A DNA stretch of 64,000 nt, from contig JAQFVV010006630.1 in the NCBI GenBank assembly GCA_028023455.1, positions 124,001 through 188,000 on the forward strand, written 5' to 3'. The notes beneath the pieces were generated by a model. That model searched no databases. It saw nothing but the letters and a program-made list of their open reading frames with translations, and had not been told where the DNA came from. Of the stretch, positions 34,260-45,159 are shown one piece after another. Every line of letters starts with the position of its first letter. Within the stretch, counting starts at the first letter, position 1. This DNA comes from Epiperipatus broadwayi. Its lineage: Eukaryota > Onychophora > Udeonychophora > Euonychophora > Peripatidae. The translations under genes were made by a program, and so were the position numbers.

Positions 34260-35895
34260 TATATCTGCAATAAGAAAAAAAGATGGAATTATTACTAAAA
34301 AGAGAGATGACATCATGAAATTGATAGAAGATTTTTATCAAGAATTATATAGTAATAAAGAACAAGTACCTCCTATATCTATTACATCTTCCGAATTGCC
34401 CAGAATTTTAAATGAAGAAGTGAGACATGCAATTAAGTGTATGAAGAAAGGAAAGACTCCAGGAAATGATGGAATTATAATTGATATATTAAAAGAAGCA
34501 GGTGAAGAAATAGAAACAATTTTAGCAAAGTTATATACCAAATGTCTAAATGATAAAGATGTACCGGAAGATTGGAAGAATGCAGTAATAATATTAATAT
34601 TTAAAAAAGGTGATAAAGAAGATATTAGAAATTACAGACCTATCAGCCTTTTATCAGTTTTATATAAAATTTTTACCAAGATAATTACAACTCGTCTACA
34701 GAGAACTTTGGATTTCCACCAACCAAGAGAACAAGCTGGATTTAAAAGTGGTTTTAGTACAATAGATCATATCCAGGTATTGAGAGAAGTCATAGAAAGG
34801 ACAAACGAATATGAGTTGTCATTGTGTTTTGGATTTGTAGATTATGAAAAGGCATTCGATTCTATACACATTTCTTCAGTGATTAAAGCATTGGATCATC
34901 AAGGTATAGATACAGGATATTGTCATATTTTAAAGAATATTTATAAAAATGCAACAGCAACAATTAGATTACATAATGATACTGGAAAAATCAACATTGA
35001 GAAAGGTGTAAGACAAGGTGACTCCATATCTCCAAAACTCTTTACAGCAGTGCTGCAAGAAGTATTTTGTGGATTAAAATGGGAAACTAAAGGAGTGAAA
35101 GTAAATGGAGAGTATTTAAGTCATTTAGATTTTGCAGATGATGTAGTTGTTTTTGCAAATAATGCTTCAGAGCTGCAGGAAATGTTGCAGGAGTTAGTAG
35201 ATGAAAGTAGAAAAGTAGGACTAAAGATAAATGTTAAAAAGACTAAAGTAATGTTTAATCGATTTGCTCAAAATATGAAAATAAAGATTGATTATGAAGA
35301 ATTAGAAGAAGTTAACAGTTACAAATACCTTGGTCAGATTATTAATACAGATGGAAACATAATGGAGGAAATTAATCATAGAATTAAACTTGGTTGGAGT
35401 GCTTTTGGTAGAAATAACTTGATACTAAAAGGAAATATGCCTATGTGTTTGAAAAGGATGGTTTTTAACAAATGTGTTTTACCAGTTCTTACTTATGGAT
35501 CTGAGACTTGGACACTTAATAGAAGAGCAATACAGAGACTTCAGACCACTCAAAGGAGTATGGAGAGATGTATGTTGGGAGTAACAAGAAGAGATCGAAA
35601 ACGCAATGTATGGGTAAGACAACAAACAGGTGTTACTGACCATATTGAAAAAATTAAAAGATTGAAATGGAGTTGGGCTGGACATATTGATAGAAGAGAT
35701 GATAATAGATGGACAATTGAAATTTTAAACTGGATTCCAAGAGATTGTAAAAGACCCAGAAAGAGACCACATGTGAGATGGATGGATGAAATAAGAAAAT
35801 GTGCAGGGGTGTTGTGGAGAAGAGAAGCTAAAGATCGGAGAGGATGGATTAAACTTGGAGAGACCTTCATCCTGCAGTGGATTGATAATGGTTGA
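34177..35895 (+). CDS. RTE-type LINE reverse transcriptase, copy 2 (5'-truncated, open RT frame)
   Basis: A 572-codon frame, the longest in the window. It encodes a non-LTR reverse transcriptase, which copies element RNA into DNA at a nicked target. Visible landmarks: P-G-N-D-G at residues 95-99, NYRPISLL at 152-159, AGF at 187-189, catalytic F-V-D-Y-E-K-A-F-D at 220-228, R-Q-G-D-S-I-S-P at 279-286, the catalytic F-A-D-D box at 319-322, G-L-K-I-N-V-K-K-T-K at 348-357 and L-T-Y-G-S-E-T-W-T-L at 438-447. A basic C-terminus with RW-M-D-E-I-R-K-C-A-G and WIKLGE follows. All catalytic residues look intact. The start Met lies inside the duplicated segment, so it is probably not the original start. 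The copy lacks an endonuclease and is not autonomous. The frame ends at a GAT-repeat 3' end typical of RTE elements. Confidence 0.92.
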   Translation: MLNNILVLVGKNKSLKNVKQHFGIGRKFISAIRKKDGIITKKRDDIMKLIEDFYQELYSNKEQVPPISITSSELPRILNEEVRHAIKCMKKGKTPGNDGIIIDILKEAGEEIETILAKLYTKCLNDKDVPEDWKNAVIILIFKKGDKEDIRNYRPISLLSVLYKIFTKIITTRLQRTLDFHQPREQAGFKSGFSTIDHIQVLREVIERTNEYELSLCFGFVDYEKAFDSIHISSVIKALDHQGIDTGYCHILKNIYKNATATIRLHNDTGKINIEKGVRQGDSISPKLFTAVLQEVFCGLKWETKGVKVNGEYLSHLDFADDVVVFANNASELQEMLQELVDESRKVGLKINVKKTKVMFNRFAQNMKIKIDYEELEEVNSYKYLGQIINTDGNIMEEINHRIKLGWSAFGRNNLILKGNMPMCLKRMVFNKCVLPVLTYGSETWTLNRRAIQRLQTTQRSMERCMLGVTRRDRKRNVWVRQQTGVTDHIEKIKRLKWSWAGHIDRRDDNRWTIEILNWIPRDCKRPRKRPHVRWMDEIRKCAGVLWRREAKDRRGWIKLGETFILQWIDNG

Positions 35896-35912
35896 TGATG
35901 ATGATGATGCTC
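35891..35912 (+). repeat. GAT-repeat 3' end of RTE copy 2
   Basis: The stop codon is followed by tandem GAT units. RTE-clade LINEs usually end in short tandem repeats instead of poly(A). The same end occurs in copy 3 at about 40,320-40,345. Confidence 0.8.
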
Positions 35913-36488
35913 ACATTCATTGAACCATATTGTGTTGGTGCACATATATATATCATATACAAAATAAATGACTATAAACTACTAAAATATTTTATTAAAT
36001 TGTACATTAATATTTTCATTTTCTTTTAATTAAGATAAAAAATAAATAAATAAATTTATTTTGTTTTTTAAAAATATTCTAATAAACTTTGTAGTATTAA
36101 TATATTTTTGTAAGGTTTTTAAAACTATTTTTTACATATTCCTTTAATTGTATTTTGGTTTATTTCGAAATAACGAAATTACTGAAGTTTATTTGAAGAG
36201 TAGACAAAAGTTATTTTTAGAAAAAAATGCTTTAATTGTTAGCCTAAAAAACAAATTATGATTTTTCTCCCCAAATTTTTGTTTTTATTTAATTAAAGAG
36301 ATGTTGTTTTTTTTTGTTCTTTTTTTAAGAATAATCATTTTATCTTTTTGTTTTTGAAAAATATTTTCCAATAATGCAATGTAATGTAAACTCTCACTTA
36401 AAGCTGAAAATTTAATAGTATTTATTAGTATAAGAATAAAACTGATAAAAAATGTATAAAACTGATAAAGGGCTGATAGTTGTATTTT
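35913..36488. other. No gene seen
   Basis: AT-rich DNA between RTE copy 2 and the inverted SINE pair. Confidence 0.55.
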
Positions 36489-36812
36489 TATATTGGACTA
36501 TTTACATCACCTAACATATGAATTGTATGTCTTTAGAAAAATTTAACTTGATTTAAATATTCCAAATATATTCAACTGTTAATAATAGCACATCAAACAG
36601 GTTGGTATATGCGCAATGGAGAGGTATTAGTCTCCCCTTTTCTTCAGGTGTTGCTGGCCTGACCACTGAGAGTACTAGCATGGAATTCGAACCTGGCTCA
36701 ATATATTCATGAGTTTTGAATTTTAAGATAACACACTAACCAACTGAGTGGTCGTGCCAAAGGCAGCAGTCTGTAGTAATTTCATATACTTATGTATGAG
36801 GTTCCTCCTGAT
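36489..36812 (-). mobile_element. Composite tRNA-SINE, inverted copy (left arm)
   Basis: Minus-strand order: tRNA-like head with A box (CTCAGTTGGTTAGTG) and B box (GGTTCGAATTCC) at 36,690-36,760, then a body with GGCCAGCAACACCTGAAGA (about 36,641-36,660) and a 3' part ending near 36,489. The GAAAC seen in the right arm is lost here. The arm pairs with 36,905-37,232 to form a hairpin of more than 300 base pairs with a loop of about 95 bases. Confidence 0.85.
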
Positions 36813-36904
36813 TTCTCCACTTTTTCATATAAACAAAGTTGATTAGTGGTTTCCATACATTGTGTATAGTCACACTAGGTTGGCTTATAAGATATTTTGC
36901 CATT

Positions 36905-37232
36905 GTCAGGTGAGCAACCTCATAAATAAGTATATGAAATTGCTACAGACTGTTGCCTTTGGCAGGATGTCTCAGTTGGTTAGAGTGCTACCTTAAAATT
37001 CAAAACTCAAGAATCTAAGGACCAGATTTGAATCCCATGCTTGTACAGTCACTGGTCAGGCCAGCAACACCTGAAGAATAGGGGAGAATGATAACTCTCG
37101 AAACATTGTGCATATACAAACCTATTTGATGTGCTATTACTAACAGTTGAATGTATTTGAAATATTTAAATAAAGTTAATTTTTTCTAAAGACATTCAAT
37201 ACATATATTAGATGATGGAAATAGTCCAATAT
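36905..37232 (+). mobile_element. Composite tRNA-SINE, forward copy (right arm)
   Basis: tRNA-like head: A box TCTCAGTTGGTTAGAGTG at about 36,970 and B box AGATTTGAATCCC at about 37,023. Then GGCCAGCAACAC, CTGAAGA (37,071-37,077), a small stem GAGA...TCTC (37,084-37,099) and GAAAC (37,100-37,104), followed by a 3' end with AAATAAAG. The 3' body resembles a PLE-type or hammerhead-type tail rather than a plain A-tail. A third copy of the 3' end is at 47,575-47,685. Confidence 0.85.
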
Positions 37233-37276
37233 AAAAATATAACTAGAACACCATTATCACACACCTTCAGGAAAAC

Positions 37277-38862
37277 ATGAAAAGGTGGATAGGTCTGTAA
37301 TTTCTAATATCTTCTTTATCACTTTTTTTAAATATTAATATTAATACTGCATTCTTCCAATCATCTGGTACATCTTTATCATTTAGACATTTGGTATATA
37401 ACATGACTAAAAAATTTCTATTTCTTCACCTGCTTTTTTTAATATATCAATTATACTTCATTCATTACCTGGAGCTTTTCCTTTTTTCATAAATTTAATT
37501 TTGGGTCTCACTTCTTCATTTAAAATTCTGGGCAATTTGGAAGATATAATAGATATAGGAGGTACTTGTTTTTTATTACTATATAATTCTTGATAAATGT
37601 CTTCTACCCATTGCATGATGTCATCTCTTTTTTTTAGTAATAATTCCATCTATTTTTCTTATTGCAGATATAAATTTCCTACAAATACCAAAATGTTATT
37701 TTACACTCTTGAGACTTTTATTCTCTTTTAGAACTTTCCTTGTTATTTCACAGTTATACTTTCTTTTATTATTTTCAACTTTTTTCTGCACCATTTTACA
37801 AAATATGAGATATTCAATTTTTTTAATGCATCATTTTTGTATATCTTCTTATTCCTTTTATACTTCATAAATTCTGTAGTCTCAGTAGAAATTTTATTGG
37901 TCAATTGCTTCTACCAGCTATTTTTGTTGCAGTTTTTAAAAGTGTATCAGTTATTATCATATTAATTTTATTCAAATCTGAATCATGTTCAAAATCTACT
38001 AATACTTAAAACTGATTTGTAAGTTCTAATTTAAATTCATTAGAATGTGTCTGAAGATTAGGAATATCAACTGTAAATATTTTTATTCTTAATAATTTCT
38101 GTGTTTCTACTTTTGCATTAACAAGTATCTTATATCTTACTAATAGATGATCACTTCCTATGTTAAATTTATTTAAAAGATTACAATCTTGAAATATATA
38201 TTTTTTGTTAGTTAAAATCTAATTCCATTCTGTACCTTCAATTGGATGCTTCCATGTCCATTTCCTTTTAACATTTTTTTCAAAAAAAGATTTCATAATA
38301 TAAAGTTTTTTTCTGCAAACTTCCCAATTCTATGTCCTCTGTTATTTCTATTACCATAACCAAAACTATCTACAGCACTTACATCTCTCATTTGTTTACC
38401 AATTTTAGCAATAAAGTCTTCCATAACAATTTTAAAATGTTGTTTACTCTGATCAAAAGCTTTTTGAACATGCATAAAAAAATCTTCTACTACTTCATAA
38501 TTATGAGAACTTGTTGGGGAAAAACCTGAATTATCTGCATTTCATATTTGCTATTAAGTTGTATGACTAATCTTGCCACTCTGTCCAATACACCATCAAT
38601 TTCCACAATGTTGTTCTTCCATTTTTTATTTATAATGCATCCTACTCCACTTGTATTTTCAATATTTGTGCCTTTATAATAAAGTACATGTCCACTTTTT
38701 AAATCAATTGTCTTTTCATCTTTTCTTCTAACTTCACAAAGTCCAATAATGTCCCATTTAATATAAGACAGTTTTTCTTCTAATTCTTACAATCTTCCTT
38801 CACTTGAAAGTGATCTGCAGTTGTAATTACCTAAATAAAAAGTCATTATCAAATGGCAGGCT
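37277..38862 (-). pseudogene. RTE copy 3, inverted 5' half: endonuclease, linker and start of RT
   Basis: On the minus strand, from 38,862 downward: the start of the APE endonuclease (N-Y-N-C-R-S-L, WDIIGLCEVRRKDEK at about 38,710-38,770, then SGVGCIINKKWKNN at about 38,610-38,660), the domain core with M-E-D-F-I-A-K-I-G in place of the usual GDFN motif (38,400-38,430), the linker, then the RT start (SSKLPRILNEEVR at 37,500-37,555, PGNE near 37,460) up to R-N-Y-R-P-I at 37,288-37,305. It stops exactly where the plus-strand half begins, a typical 5' inversion. Confidence 0.88.
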
Positions 38863-39084
38863 GTGTCCACAATCAGAGAATTCTTTGCATGCTCCACCTT
38901 TGGTCACCAGCTGCTGCCTTGCTGAATGAGTTTACAGCCTACTGGGAATAAGGACCATGATTTAATTTTGTCTGGCTGATGATTGTATATATCTATTGGG
39001 AAAATATTTATCATTTACATGCACATTCATTCTGCCTATCAGGCAGCTGAGAAAAATGACCATGGTGTTTCTTCATCTTAAACT
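38863..39084 (-). other. Probable inverted 5' leader of RTE copy 3
   Basis: About 220 bases between the endonuclease start and the plus-strand RT half, less AT-rich than the flanks. By position it should be the inverted 5' untranslated region of the element. No other copy reaches this far, so I cannot confirm it. Confidence 0.45.
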
Positions 39085-40345
39085 CAGATGTTTATCACTT
39101 TTATACAAAATTTTTACCAAGATAATTACAACTCATCTACAGGAAACATTGGATTTCCACCAACTAAGAAAACAAGATAGATTGAAAACTGGTTTTAGTA
39201 CAGTAGATCATATTCAGGTATTGAGAGAAGTTATAGAAAGGACAAATGAATCAGAGTTGCCATTATGCTTTGGATTTATAGATTATGAAAAAGCATTTGA
39301 TTTTATAAGCATTTCTTCAGTGATTAAAGCATTGGATCATCAAGGTATAGATCCAGGATATTATCATATTTTAAAGAATATTTATAGAAATGCAACAGCA
39401 ACTATTTGATTACATAATGATACTAGGAAAGTCCACATTGAGAAGGGAGCAAGACAGGGTGACTCCATATTTCCAAAACGTTTTACAGCAGTTCTGCTGG
39501 AAGATTTTGTAGATTAAAATAGGAAGTTCAAGGAGTGAAAGTAAATGGACATTATTTAAGTCATTTAGATTTTGCAGATGACGTGGTTATTTTTTCAAAT
39601 AATGCTTTAGAGCTGCAGGAAATGTTTCAGGAGTTGTCAGATGAAAGTAGAAAAGTAGGACCAAAGATAAATGTTAAAAAGACTAAAGTAATGTTGAGTG
39701 GATTTTCTCAAAATATAAAAATAAATATTAATTATGAATAGTTAAAAGTTAACAGCTACAAATATTTTGGTCAGACTATTCAGACAAATGGAAACATAAT
39801 GGATGAAATTAATCATAGAATTAAACTTGGTTGGAGTGAGTTTGGTAGAAATAACTTGATACTAAAAGGAAATATGCCTATGTGTTTGAAAAGGAAAGTT
39901 TTTAATAAATGTGTTTTATCAGTTTTTACTTGTGGATGTGAGACTTGGACACTTAATGAAAGAGCAATACAAAGACTGCAGATCACTCAAAGAAGTATGG
40001 ACAGAGGCATGTTGGGAGTAACAAGAAGAGATCAAAAATGTCATATATGGATAAGATAAAAAACAGGTGTTACTGATCTTGAAAAAATTAAAAGACTGAA
40101 GTGGAGTTGGGCTGGACATATTACTAGAAAAGATGATAATAGATGCAAATTGAAATTTTAAACTTGATTCCAGGAGATTGTAATAGACCCAGAAAAGACC
40201 ATATGTGAGATGGATAAATGAAATAAGAAAGTTTCCAGGGGTCATGTGGAGAAGAGAATCTAAAAATTGGAGAAGATAGATTGAACTTGGAGAGACCTTC
40301 ATCCTGCAGTGGATTGATAATGGTTGATGATGATTATTATTATAA
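39085..40345 (+). pseudogene. RTE copy 3, forward 3' half: RT palm to 3' end
   Basis: Continues the RT from L-L-Y-K-I-F-T-K-I-I: catalytic F-I-D-Y-E-K-A-F-D (39,277-39,303) and F-A-D-D (39,571-39,582) are intact, but stops interrupt the frame at about 39,408, 39,515, 39,738 and 40,057. Open parts cover 38,996-39,409, 39,535-39,741 and 39,799-40,059. It ends with the C-terminal WI-D-N-G equivalent and GAT repeats at about 40,320-40,345. Similarity to copy 2 is high throughout, so it belongs to the same subfamily. Confidence 0.9.
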
Positions 40346-41954
40346 GTAGCATTGGCAGTGAAAAAATAACTTAAATGTAGCTGAGTGAGATCTAGCCACT
40401 ATTGATATTATCCTACAATCTTGCAATGTCATTCCAATTTAAAAGCTTTTTGAATTAGTTGATATCTATTTTTTTATAAAATAACATAGGGTATGATGTA
40501 AGAAATTTCATTCCTCATTTTAAGAATAACTACATGCTGCTTGGAAAGTATAGGGAAAGTTCCATTTCAAGAACAAAGTTAAACATTTATAATCTGAAAA
40601 GAGATTTATTGTTTTTGTATGATTTACATATATACATTTCAATTATAAAAAATGTCTTTATTTAAAGAGTCCATAAAATCAAATTACTTAGGAACTTTAT
40701 TAATTAAATCATAAGTCATTATAAGCAAGAAAATTTCCTTATATCAAAAAGCTTTTATTAAATGGATATCAGTTAATTTTTTATGTAAAAGTTTAGATAA
40801 ATTTCTAATTTATTTATCCAATTTAATAATTTCTATTTGACTATTATATATATTTAATACTTTTGCTAAGAACATTTTTATGTAAAATAATATATAAATA
40901 ATTGGAAAGGAAATAAAATAAAGATTGGAAAAAATAATAGGCGATATAAAACAAAATTAAAATATAGTGCATAGATTAGTAGTAAATGAAAGCTGATATT
41001 TAAAAGAATCACAACATTCTAAATATAATAATAAAATAACAAATAGATTTGTGTTAATGTTATTACAGTTTTTTTAATGCGTGTATGAAGATGAGAATTA
41101 CATGAGACAATTTTACAATTTTTTTTCTTAGTTTTTTATTTATTGTACAGTTATGATAACAATTTTTAAACATATTTGCTTTGATTGGTCTAATGCACTT
41201 TTCATATTAGTACATAATATTTAGTGCATTAAATTTTTATAACATTGAGTTTTTAACGTTTACATAAAATTGTGTAGGTAAAGAAAGAGATATCATACCA
41301 TATTGCTAAAACTAATAAAGAGATGTAAAAATAAAAAGATAAAAAAATAAAAGGTAGATATTTTGGGAGTTTGGTTTAAATTGTATTACAATAGTAGAAA
41401 ATATGAAAATAGAGTATTAGAGATAACAAAAGAACTTCTATTAAAATATTATATAGGAAGAGAAAACAATGAGTTATGTTGGAACAATGATTTACTGATT
41501 GTAGAATACCAAGAGAGTAAGAAGAAAATGGGTTTACAGTAATGAGAAATGATTTTAAAAATATATAAAATTTAATTAAGCAATATGCTCTCTGGTTATA
41601 TGATATCTGTCAGAAATTCATGACATTGTTGAAAGAAAAGCTCCCTTACATTCTATTATGTCATTATTAACTTGATTAACTGATACTTTAAAATATCTAG
41701 TTTGTGACTTTACTTTTTTGTATATGATTTATTTATTTAAATAATAAACACATTAAAACAAAGCCCACTAAAATAGTACATAACATTGACAAAAGAATCT
41801 ACACAATTAGCTTATAAAAATAAAAATTAAAGAAATAAAATATTCCCCAGTACAATTTTTTAATGATATTTAATTTATACATATTGAGAAGAAATTAAAA
41901 TATATCTATTTTAAAAATAATTTTAAAAAATTATGTTATTTTCTGCTTGATATC
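40346..41954. other. No gene seen; AT-rich DNA
   Basis: No motif recognised on either strand in 1.6 kb. Confidence 0.6.
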
Positions 41955-42180
41955 ATACCTTTTACACCTTTCTTAAACACTTTATCAATACTTTTATTTA
42001 TTTCAAACTAACAGTTTCAACTATCTTGCAGTCATCATCAGAGCTACAATATTCAAATATATAATTATAAATTAATACACTTATCCACATATTGATATAC
42101 ATAAATAAATACACAATATAAACAAAAATAAATATACATTTTAATATGACCATTATAAATAATCATTTCCCATTTTATTA
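41955..42180 (-). repeat. PLE family E pseudo-LTR, inverted copy
   Basis: Reverse complement of 44,925-45,150. On the minus strand it contains CTGATGA (42,041-42,035), a GACT-loop-AGTT stem and GAAAC (42,018-42,014), the most hammerhead-like core in the window. Confidence 0.85.
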
Positions 42181-42575
42181 CTTTACTCTAAATAATTCTA
42201 TCAATATTTATTTTATATCAATTTATTTTATGTCACTTTATTTTATTTTTAAAAAATATTATGTATTATAATAATTATGAACTTTAACATTTATTCTACT
42301 ATTTAATATATATTATTATCATTTTACTTATATTATAAAATTAACTTCTAATCTTTTATTTTTTTATTAAATATTTTTATCAATTAACTTTTCCCACAAT
42401 ACAAATTATTTTTTTTTACATTTCAAAAATTACCTACCTCTTGTTAATTCTGTTTCCAAAACCCAACTGACTTAAAATTCAAAATTTGTACTTGTTTAAT
42501 ACTTTTCTCTATTGTCATTTTCTTTAACTTTATTCTTTTAAGCTTTTTCCAATTCTAACTATTATTAATAATTGT

Positions 42576-42838
42576 TTATAAAATTATTCTTCTTACCCTG
42601 AAATTCCTATTAAGATTTGGTTTTATATTCTTAATCAAGATTGCATCTTTAATTTTCCTATCGCTTCTATTATTTGTGTAATTAATAATTTTTATACAAT
42701 CTTTTTCAAACCTATAACCTGTTTCTAATGAATGCAAATAAATAAATGATCTCTTATCATATTTATGTTGAATTAATCTGGTATAAATTGAATTCTTTGT
42801 TTCTTCCACATAATTAGTTTTTATATTTTTACTTTTAC
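42576..42838 (-). pseudogene. PLE family E GIY-YIG nuclease C-terminal part, inverted
   Basis: A 77-codon minus-strand frame preceded in frame by K-T-N-Y-V. It encodes YVEETKNSIYTRLIQHK, corresponding to the second half of the GIY-YIG core (Y-x-G-E-T-x-x-S-x-x-x-R-x-x-x-H with Gly replaced by Glu), then LHSLETGYRF and a basic C-terminal tail ending NRNFRVRRIIL. It belongs to an inverted 3' fragment that runs out to the pseudo-LTR at 41,955. The junction with the forward element is at about 42,838. Confidence 0.75.
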
Positions 42839-44595
42839 TTGATTTGCATTCAATTTTATATAAGAAGTAAGAAGAAAATGGATAGGTTGAAGAATGAAAA
42901 AGAAATTAAAGAATATAAAAAAGAACTTAATAAATATGCACAGAAGATTTGTAATTTAACAAATATTGAGCTAAATGAAGAAGAGAAAAATATACTAAGT
43001 AAAGGTATAAAATATATACCATATGCAGTATGCAAAAATAAAAATATAATAGAAGTGCAAGCATAAGTAGTGAAAATAGCACAAAAGTATTTAGAGAGTA
43101 ATTATGGTATATATTATTATGAAAATAAGGATATTAATAATGTATTTGATATGAAGGGTAAATTGTGGATGGAAAGTTTTAAAGAAGAAGTGAATAATAT
43201 GATATATAAAATAAAAAAATAAGTATTGAAAGTAAACATAAAAAGGCAAATAAGGGGATAAATAATTTAAATAATGTAATTTAAATAAAAGAGGTTAAAA
43301 AGTAAGGGATAAATATGAAAAAGAAATAGTCTTATAAAGTCAGATAAAGGTAATAAATTAATATTAATAAATAAAGAAGAATACATTGGTAAAATGAATA
43401 AATTGTTGGAAGAGGAGTATTTTATTAAAATAAAGAAAGATCATACTAAATTAAAAAATGGGAAGATTAATGAGTTAGTAAAAGAATTATATAATAATGA
43501 ATTAATGGATAGAAAAGTGTTTGCATTTTTGGCAAATAAAGATTGTGGTATGGCAAGAATATATGGAGCACCAAAAATATTTAAAGAAGGGGTGCCTTTA
43601 AGACCAATAATAAATGATACAAATTCATATTTTGATTGAATATCTAAATGGATATCAAGTAATATTCTTAAGAAATATATTAATGATAAAAATAGTTTTT
43701 ATATTAAAAATAATAAAGAGTTAATAAAAGAAATTTAAGATAAAATAAATGAATATAATAATTATAAGTTGATTATGGTACAAATAGATGTGGTATCAAT
43801 GTACACAAATGTAAATGTGGAAGAAGCAATAGAGTTAGCAATAAAAAATATAGAGATGTAATATAAAGAAATTAAAATAGCAATAAAGAAATTGAGAAAA
43901 ATAATGAGAATTCGTTATAAGAAGATTATATGTGAGTTTAATGGAGAATATTCTAAACAAAACAAAGGATTACTAATAGGAGGGGCATTAAGTGGAGTAC
44001 TTAGTAATATATATGAAGAATATGGAAGATTTAATGATTAATAATATTAATGGTCCAATTTTTATGCAAAAGATATGTTGATGATTATTTATTGATTTTC
44101 AACAAGAGCCAAAGGCAAATAGATATGTATCTTGAAGAGATTAATAGGTTAGATAACAATATAAAATTTACAATAGAAAAAGAAAATGATAATAAGTTAT
44201 CATATTTGGATATTTTGTTTAAAAAATCATATAAAGATGGTAAATTCAGGATAGAGACATCTATATATAAAAAAACTAATGTAGATAGCAACATAACTTA
44301 TTGAAATTCAAATATAGATGTTAAATATAAAATGAGTAGTATACATTCAAGATTATATAGAGCTTGGAATTATTGCTCAAATGAGAAAGATTATAGAAGA
44401 CAGGTAGAATTAATAATTAAAGAGTTTAGAAATAATGAATGTCCAAAAAAAGGTATAGAAGAAAGTATAAAAAAATTGGAAGAGAAATTTAATACAAGTA
44501 ATGGGATAGTAAGTAGAAGAAATAAAATAGATAGCAATAAATATATAGGTATTAAAACTTATAATAATAGTATTGTAAAAATATGCATAAGATAA
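42839..44595 (+). pseudogene. Penelope-like element family E: N-terminus and RT (broken, nuclease missing)
   Basis: Open parts at 42,839-43,066 (with NLTNIELNEEEKNILSKGIKYIP, the PLE N-terminal motif), 43,394-43,639 (following S-D-K-G-N-K-L-I-L-I; R-I-Y-G-A-P-K-I-F-K-E-G-V-P-L-R-P-I), then Q-I-D-V-V-S-M-Y-T-N-V-N-V-E-E-A near 43,785-43,830 (catalytic Asp), a G-G-A-L-S-G-V-L-S-N segment near 43,980-44,010, R-Y-V-D-D-Y-L-L-I-F (44,071-44,100, catalytic DD intact) and YLDILF (44,202-44,219). A Lys-rich C-terminal RT part ends at 44,595. Stops and one-base shifts separate the parts. No GIY-YIG follows, although the inverted fragment upstream still carries one. The sequence is extremely AT-rich even for this window. 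Confidence 0.85.
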
Positions 44596-44924
44596 TTATT
44601 ACAATTAATAAAAAGTTTAATAATGTTATAAAATTTAAGATAGTAAATAAAAAAGGAAGAATATACTTAATATATTAGATAATAAGTATATGAGAAAAGA
44701 GAAAAAAACATAAATGGAGTATAAACTAATGATCAGCTTTTCAAGCTAATGCACATATGCTTTATACTCTCACTTCCAACATAAGATAAAGTCTTTGTGA
44801 GAGAATAGAATGAATCCACCTATTATTTCAACCCAAATGCTTAAATATGGGCAAATTATAAGTACTGGAAATGAGAGCGTGAATATATAAACCAATCACT
44901 TTAAATTACTTTTACTATGTCTGA

Positions 44925-45150
44925 ATAAATGATTATTTATAATGGTCATATTAAAATGTATATTTATTTTTGTTTATATTGTGTATTTAATTATGTATAT
45001 CAATATGTGGATAAGTGTATTAATTGTATAATTATATATTTGATTATTGTAGCTCTGATGATGACTGCAGGACAATTGAAACTGTTGTTTGATGTAAATA
45101 AAAGTATTGATAGAATGTTTAAGAAAGGTGTAAATGGTATGATATGTTAA
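44925..45150 (+). repeat. PLE family E pseudo-LTR, forward 3' copy
   Basis: Inverted match of 41,955-42,180. Contains CTGATGA (45,055-45,061) and GAAAC (45,078-45,082); here the intervening stem is poorly paired. Ends near AAGAAAGGTGTAAATGGTATG. Confidence 0.85.
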
Positions 45151-45159
45151 AGTAGAAAT

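Noticed and set aside
35550-35945. 131-codon minus-strand open frame
   Set aside because: Antisense shadow of the RTE reverse transcriptase C-terminus.
39919-40302. 127-codon minus-strand open frame
   Set aside because: Antisense shadow of RTE copy 3; the same region in copy 2 codes on the plus strand.
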